33,625 nucleotides of DNA from NCBI GenBank assembly GCA_043818215.1, contig JBDRGC010000010.1:1-33625 (forward strand). The letters run 5' to 3'. The position numbers and the translations under genes are program-made. Below the pieces are notes generated by a model that worked only from the letters and a program-made list of their open reading frames with translations, made no database searches and was not told where the DNA came from. Positions 31,745-33,625 of the stretch are shown here, in pieces; position 1 is the stretch's first letter; the number at the start of each line of letters is the position of its first letter. Source of the DNA: JBDRGC01 sp043818215 (lineage in GTDB: Bacteria; Chloroflexota; Anaerolineae; Anaerolineales; UBA11858).

Positions 31745-31814
31745 TTGGAGATTGGAGATTGGAGATTGGAGATTGGAGATTGGAGATTGGAGATTGGAGA
31801 TTGATGATTGATGA
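31745..31814 (+). repeat. heptamer array 2: 8 x TTGGAGA + 2 x TTGATGA
   Basis: Starts 10 nt after the glnS stop. Eight perfect TTGGAGA units (31745-31800), then two TTGATGA. A further inverted, looser set (atctttaatcttcgatc...) follows to about 31890. No gene in 31735-31939. Confidence 0.95.
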
Positions 31815-31939
31815 TTGAAGCGGATGTTAGCCTTCAATTATCAATCTTTAATCTTCGATCTTTAATCTTTGATCTTCAATCTCAGATTCTCATCACACTC
31901 TTTGCAGACTCTGCGGTAAAATACCGCCACAACCGAATA

Positions 31940-32117
<178 letters not shown>

Positions 32118-32168
32118 AGCCACAAATTGCCGCATAGTTTTGCGGTAGTTCGACACAACCTCGAGGAA

Positions 32169-32241
32169 GGGAGGTGTGAACTGTAGAATACTTCTATAAG
32201 CTTTCACATACCTCCCCTGTCATCTGGCAGGGGATTTTTTT
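32169..32241 (+). terminator. riboswitch expression platform: alternative hairpin and intrinsic terminator
   Basis: Terminator: cccctg (32214-32219) with caggggat (32228-32235) and seven T (32235-32241). Upstream, gggaggtgtgaa (32169-32180) pairs with ttcacatacctccc (32203-32216) with a 2-nt bulge. The two stems share 32214-32216, so they cannot both form fully: a plausible antiterminator/terminator switch. Confidence 0.82.
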
Positions 32242-32391
32242 AGGAATCAGGAAACTAGGGACTAGGAACTAGGAACTAGGAATCAGGATATCAGGAAATC
32301 AGGAATCAGTGAACCAGGAACCAACCCAATCCCCAATCTCCAATCTCCAATCCCCAATCTCCAATCCCCAATCTCCAATCTCCAATCCCCA
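32242..32391. repeat. heptamer-rich leader, array 3 (9 x AATCCCC/AATCTCC)
   Basis: 32244-32318 is a degenerate 7-nt repeat (aggaact, aggaatc, caggaaa). 32328-32390 is nine perfect units, four AATCCCC and five AATCTCC; the next unit is aATGacc, which contains the helicase start codon. The array is the reverse complement of the motif in arrays 1 and 2. No Shine-Dalgarno is visible. Confidence 0.92.
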
Positions 32392-33625
32392 ATGACCTTC
32401 ACCCCCCGCCCCCACCAGCAAGCCATTCTCGCCTACCCCGGCGGGACGATGGGCGTCTCCGCGGTGCCCGGCAGCGGCAAAACCTGGACTCTCTCCCGGT
32501 TGGCCGCCGACATCATCGCCGAGGGCGACCTGCGCGACGATCAGGAAGTGCTGGTCGTCACATTGGTCAACGCGGCGGTGGATAACTTCCGGCAGCGGGT
32601 GGGGAGTTTCTTGCAACAACGCGGCCTCCTGCCTCACGTTGGCTACCGCGTCCGCACCCTGCACGGGCTGGCCCATGACATCGTCCGCGAACGCCCCGAA
32701 CTGGCCGGGCTGGATTCCAACTTCCAAATCATCGACGAGCGCGAGATCAATAATATCCGCAACAATATCGCCCTGGCCTGGCTGCACGCCAACCCTCACA
32801 CCCTCGACGAGTATCTCAACCCGGAACTCGACGAGAACCGCCGCGACTGGGTGCGCCGCGACCAACTCCCAAAAATGGTGCAAAGCATCGCCCTCGGCTT
32901 CATCCGCACCGCCAAGGATATGCAGCTCACCCCCGATAAGCTCCGGGCACAGCTCGACCGCCTGCCCATCCCCCTGCCCCTGGCAGAGATGGGCGCCGCC
33001 ATGTACGCCGATTACCAGCGCGCGCTGGCTTACCGCGGCGCGGTCGATTTCGATGACCTCATCCGGCTGGCCCTGCGCGCCCTGCAACTCGATGCCGACC
33101 TGCTCACCCGCCTGCGCGACCGCTGGCCCTTCGTACTGGAAGACGAAGCCCAGGATAGCAGCCGCCTGCAAGAGGACATCCTGCGCCTGTTGGCCAGCCC
33201 GGACGGGAATTGGGTACGCGTCGGCGACCCCAATCAGGCCATCTACGAGACTTTTACCACCGCCAACCCCCAGCATCTGCGGGATTTCATGCGGGAATGC
33301 GATTACCCCCAAGATTTGCCCAACTCCGGGCGCTCCACCCAGAGCATCATCGAACTGGCGAATTATTTGATCGACTGGACCCGCGCGGAGCATCCCAACC
33401 CCGAAGTGAGTGATGCCCTCGACAAGCCCTACATCGAGCCGGTGTCCGAGGGGGATACCCAACCCAACCCGCTCGACCGGCCCGAGGAGATTTACCTGAT
33501 TCCGACAAAATTCGGCCCCCAGGGTGAGCTGTCAGCCGTAGCGGATTCTCTCGAACGCTGGCTGCCCGACCACCCCGGGGAGACCGTCGCCGTGCTGGTG
33601 CCGCGCAACGTGCGCGGCTTCGCTC
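32392..33625 (+). CDS. UvrD/PcrA-type superfamily 1 DNA helicase, 3'-truncated by window
   Basis: ATG 32392 opens a frame of at least 411 codons that runs off the right edge. SF1A motifs in order: Q-motif RPHQQAILAYP; Walker A AVPGSGKT (24-31); motif Ia RTLHGLAHDIVRE; VDFDDLIRLAL; motif II LEDEAQD; motif III VGDPNQAIY; motif IV NSGRSTQSIIELAN. This is the N-terminal half of an ATP-dependent 3'-5' helicase for repair or recombination. Upstream, the frame is open back to 32266 but has no ATG, GTG or TTG before 32392, so the start is firm although without a ribosome site: the heptamer array runs right up to it. It lies downstream of the B12 riboswitch. A long minus-strand ORF over the same bases is a shadow. 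Confidence 0.9.
   Translation, partial: MTFTPRPHQQAILAYPGGTMGVSAVPGSGKTWTLSRLAADIIAEGDLRDDQEVLVVTLVNAAVDNFRQRVGSFLQQRGLLPHVGYRVRTLHGLAHDIVRERPELAGLDSNFQIIDEREINNIRNNIALAWLHANPHTLDEYLNPELDENRRDWVRRDQLPKMVQSIALGFIRTAKDMQLTPDKLRAQLDRLPIPLPLAEMGAAMYADYQRALAYRGAVDFDDLIRLALRALQLDADLLTRLRDRWPFVLEDEAQDSSRLQEDILRLLASPDGNWVRVGDPNQAIYETFTTANPQHLRDFMRECDYPQDLPNSGRSTQSIIELANYLIDWTRAEHPNPEVSDALDKPYIEPVSEGDTQPNPLDRPEEIYLIPTKFGPQGELSAVADSLERWLPDHPGETVAVLVPRNVRGFA

Noticed and set aside
32299..33462. 387-codon minus-strand ORF
   Set aside because: It mirrors the UvrD-type helicase, whose frame shows all SF1 motifs in order; the minus frame runs through the heptamer array and shows no family motif.

Overview
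The window is a 33.6-kb stretch of bacterial chromosome that most resembles an anaerobic member of the Chloroflexota (Anaerolineae-like). This is inference, from protein style, the abundance of heptanucleotide and palindromic intergenic repeats, and a CARDB/PPC surface protein ending in FLPLVMR. No rRNA, tRNA or CRISPR array was seen.

Layout. (1) 1-2740 is a decayed border: the frameshifted 3' end of a secreted CARDB/PPC protein, a strong terminator, then remnants of a mobile element (truncated Walker-A ATPase, broken replication-relaxation gene, C-terminal scrap of a tyrosine recombinase). (2) 3015-9399 is a GntR/FCD regulator followed by an Opu-type quaternary-amine ABC importer: a permease fused to a Yip1-like membrane domain, a CBS-containing ATPase, a second normal permease, and a lipoprotein with two nearly identical substrate-binding domains. 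(3) 9516-18058 is a corrinoid methyl-transfer cluster: two non-pyrrolysine MttB-family methyltransferases, a corrinoid protein, a glutamine-synthetase-family enzyme, a 37-aa small ORF, a pterin-binding (methyl-THF) methyltransferase and a 2Fe-2S corrinoid-activating RACE ATPase. A 195-bp MITE with perfect 16-bp ends and a 6-bp target duplication sits inside it. (4) 22349-18045, convergent with and overlapping the RACE gene, is a 1434-aa double-ASKHA BadF/HgdC-type activator fused to DUF2229/HgdB-like regions. (5) 22687-23374 is a TumE-type toxin-antitoxin pair. (6) 25695-23580 is a PadR regulator and a two-domain iron-sulfur flavoprotein. (7) 28388-25928 is a translationally coupled three-gene operon (EamA transporter, small membrane protein, metallophosphoesterase lipoprotein). 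(8) 28999-29665 is a PIN toxin-antitoxin pair bracketed by two copies of one palindromic hairpin. (9) 30052-31734 is glnS. (10) 31940-32241 is a cobalamin riboswitch with an intrinsic terminator, followed by a UvrD/PcrA-type helicase that runs off the right edge.

How it fits together. The proposed central system imports a quaternary amine (glycine betaine, carnitine, proline betaine or similar; substrate not determinable here), moves a methyl group through MttB to the corrinoid protein, and passes it to tetrahydrofolate. RACE rescues oxidised Co(II). The glutamine synthetase-like enzyme could assimilate the nitrogen or glutamylate a methylated product. The GntR regulator is the likely local switch. 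All functions are inferred by reading motifs; no database search was run.
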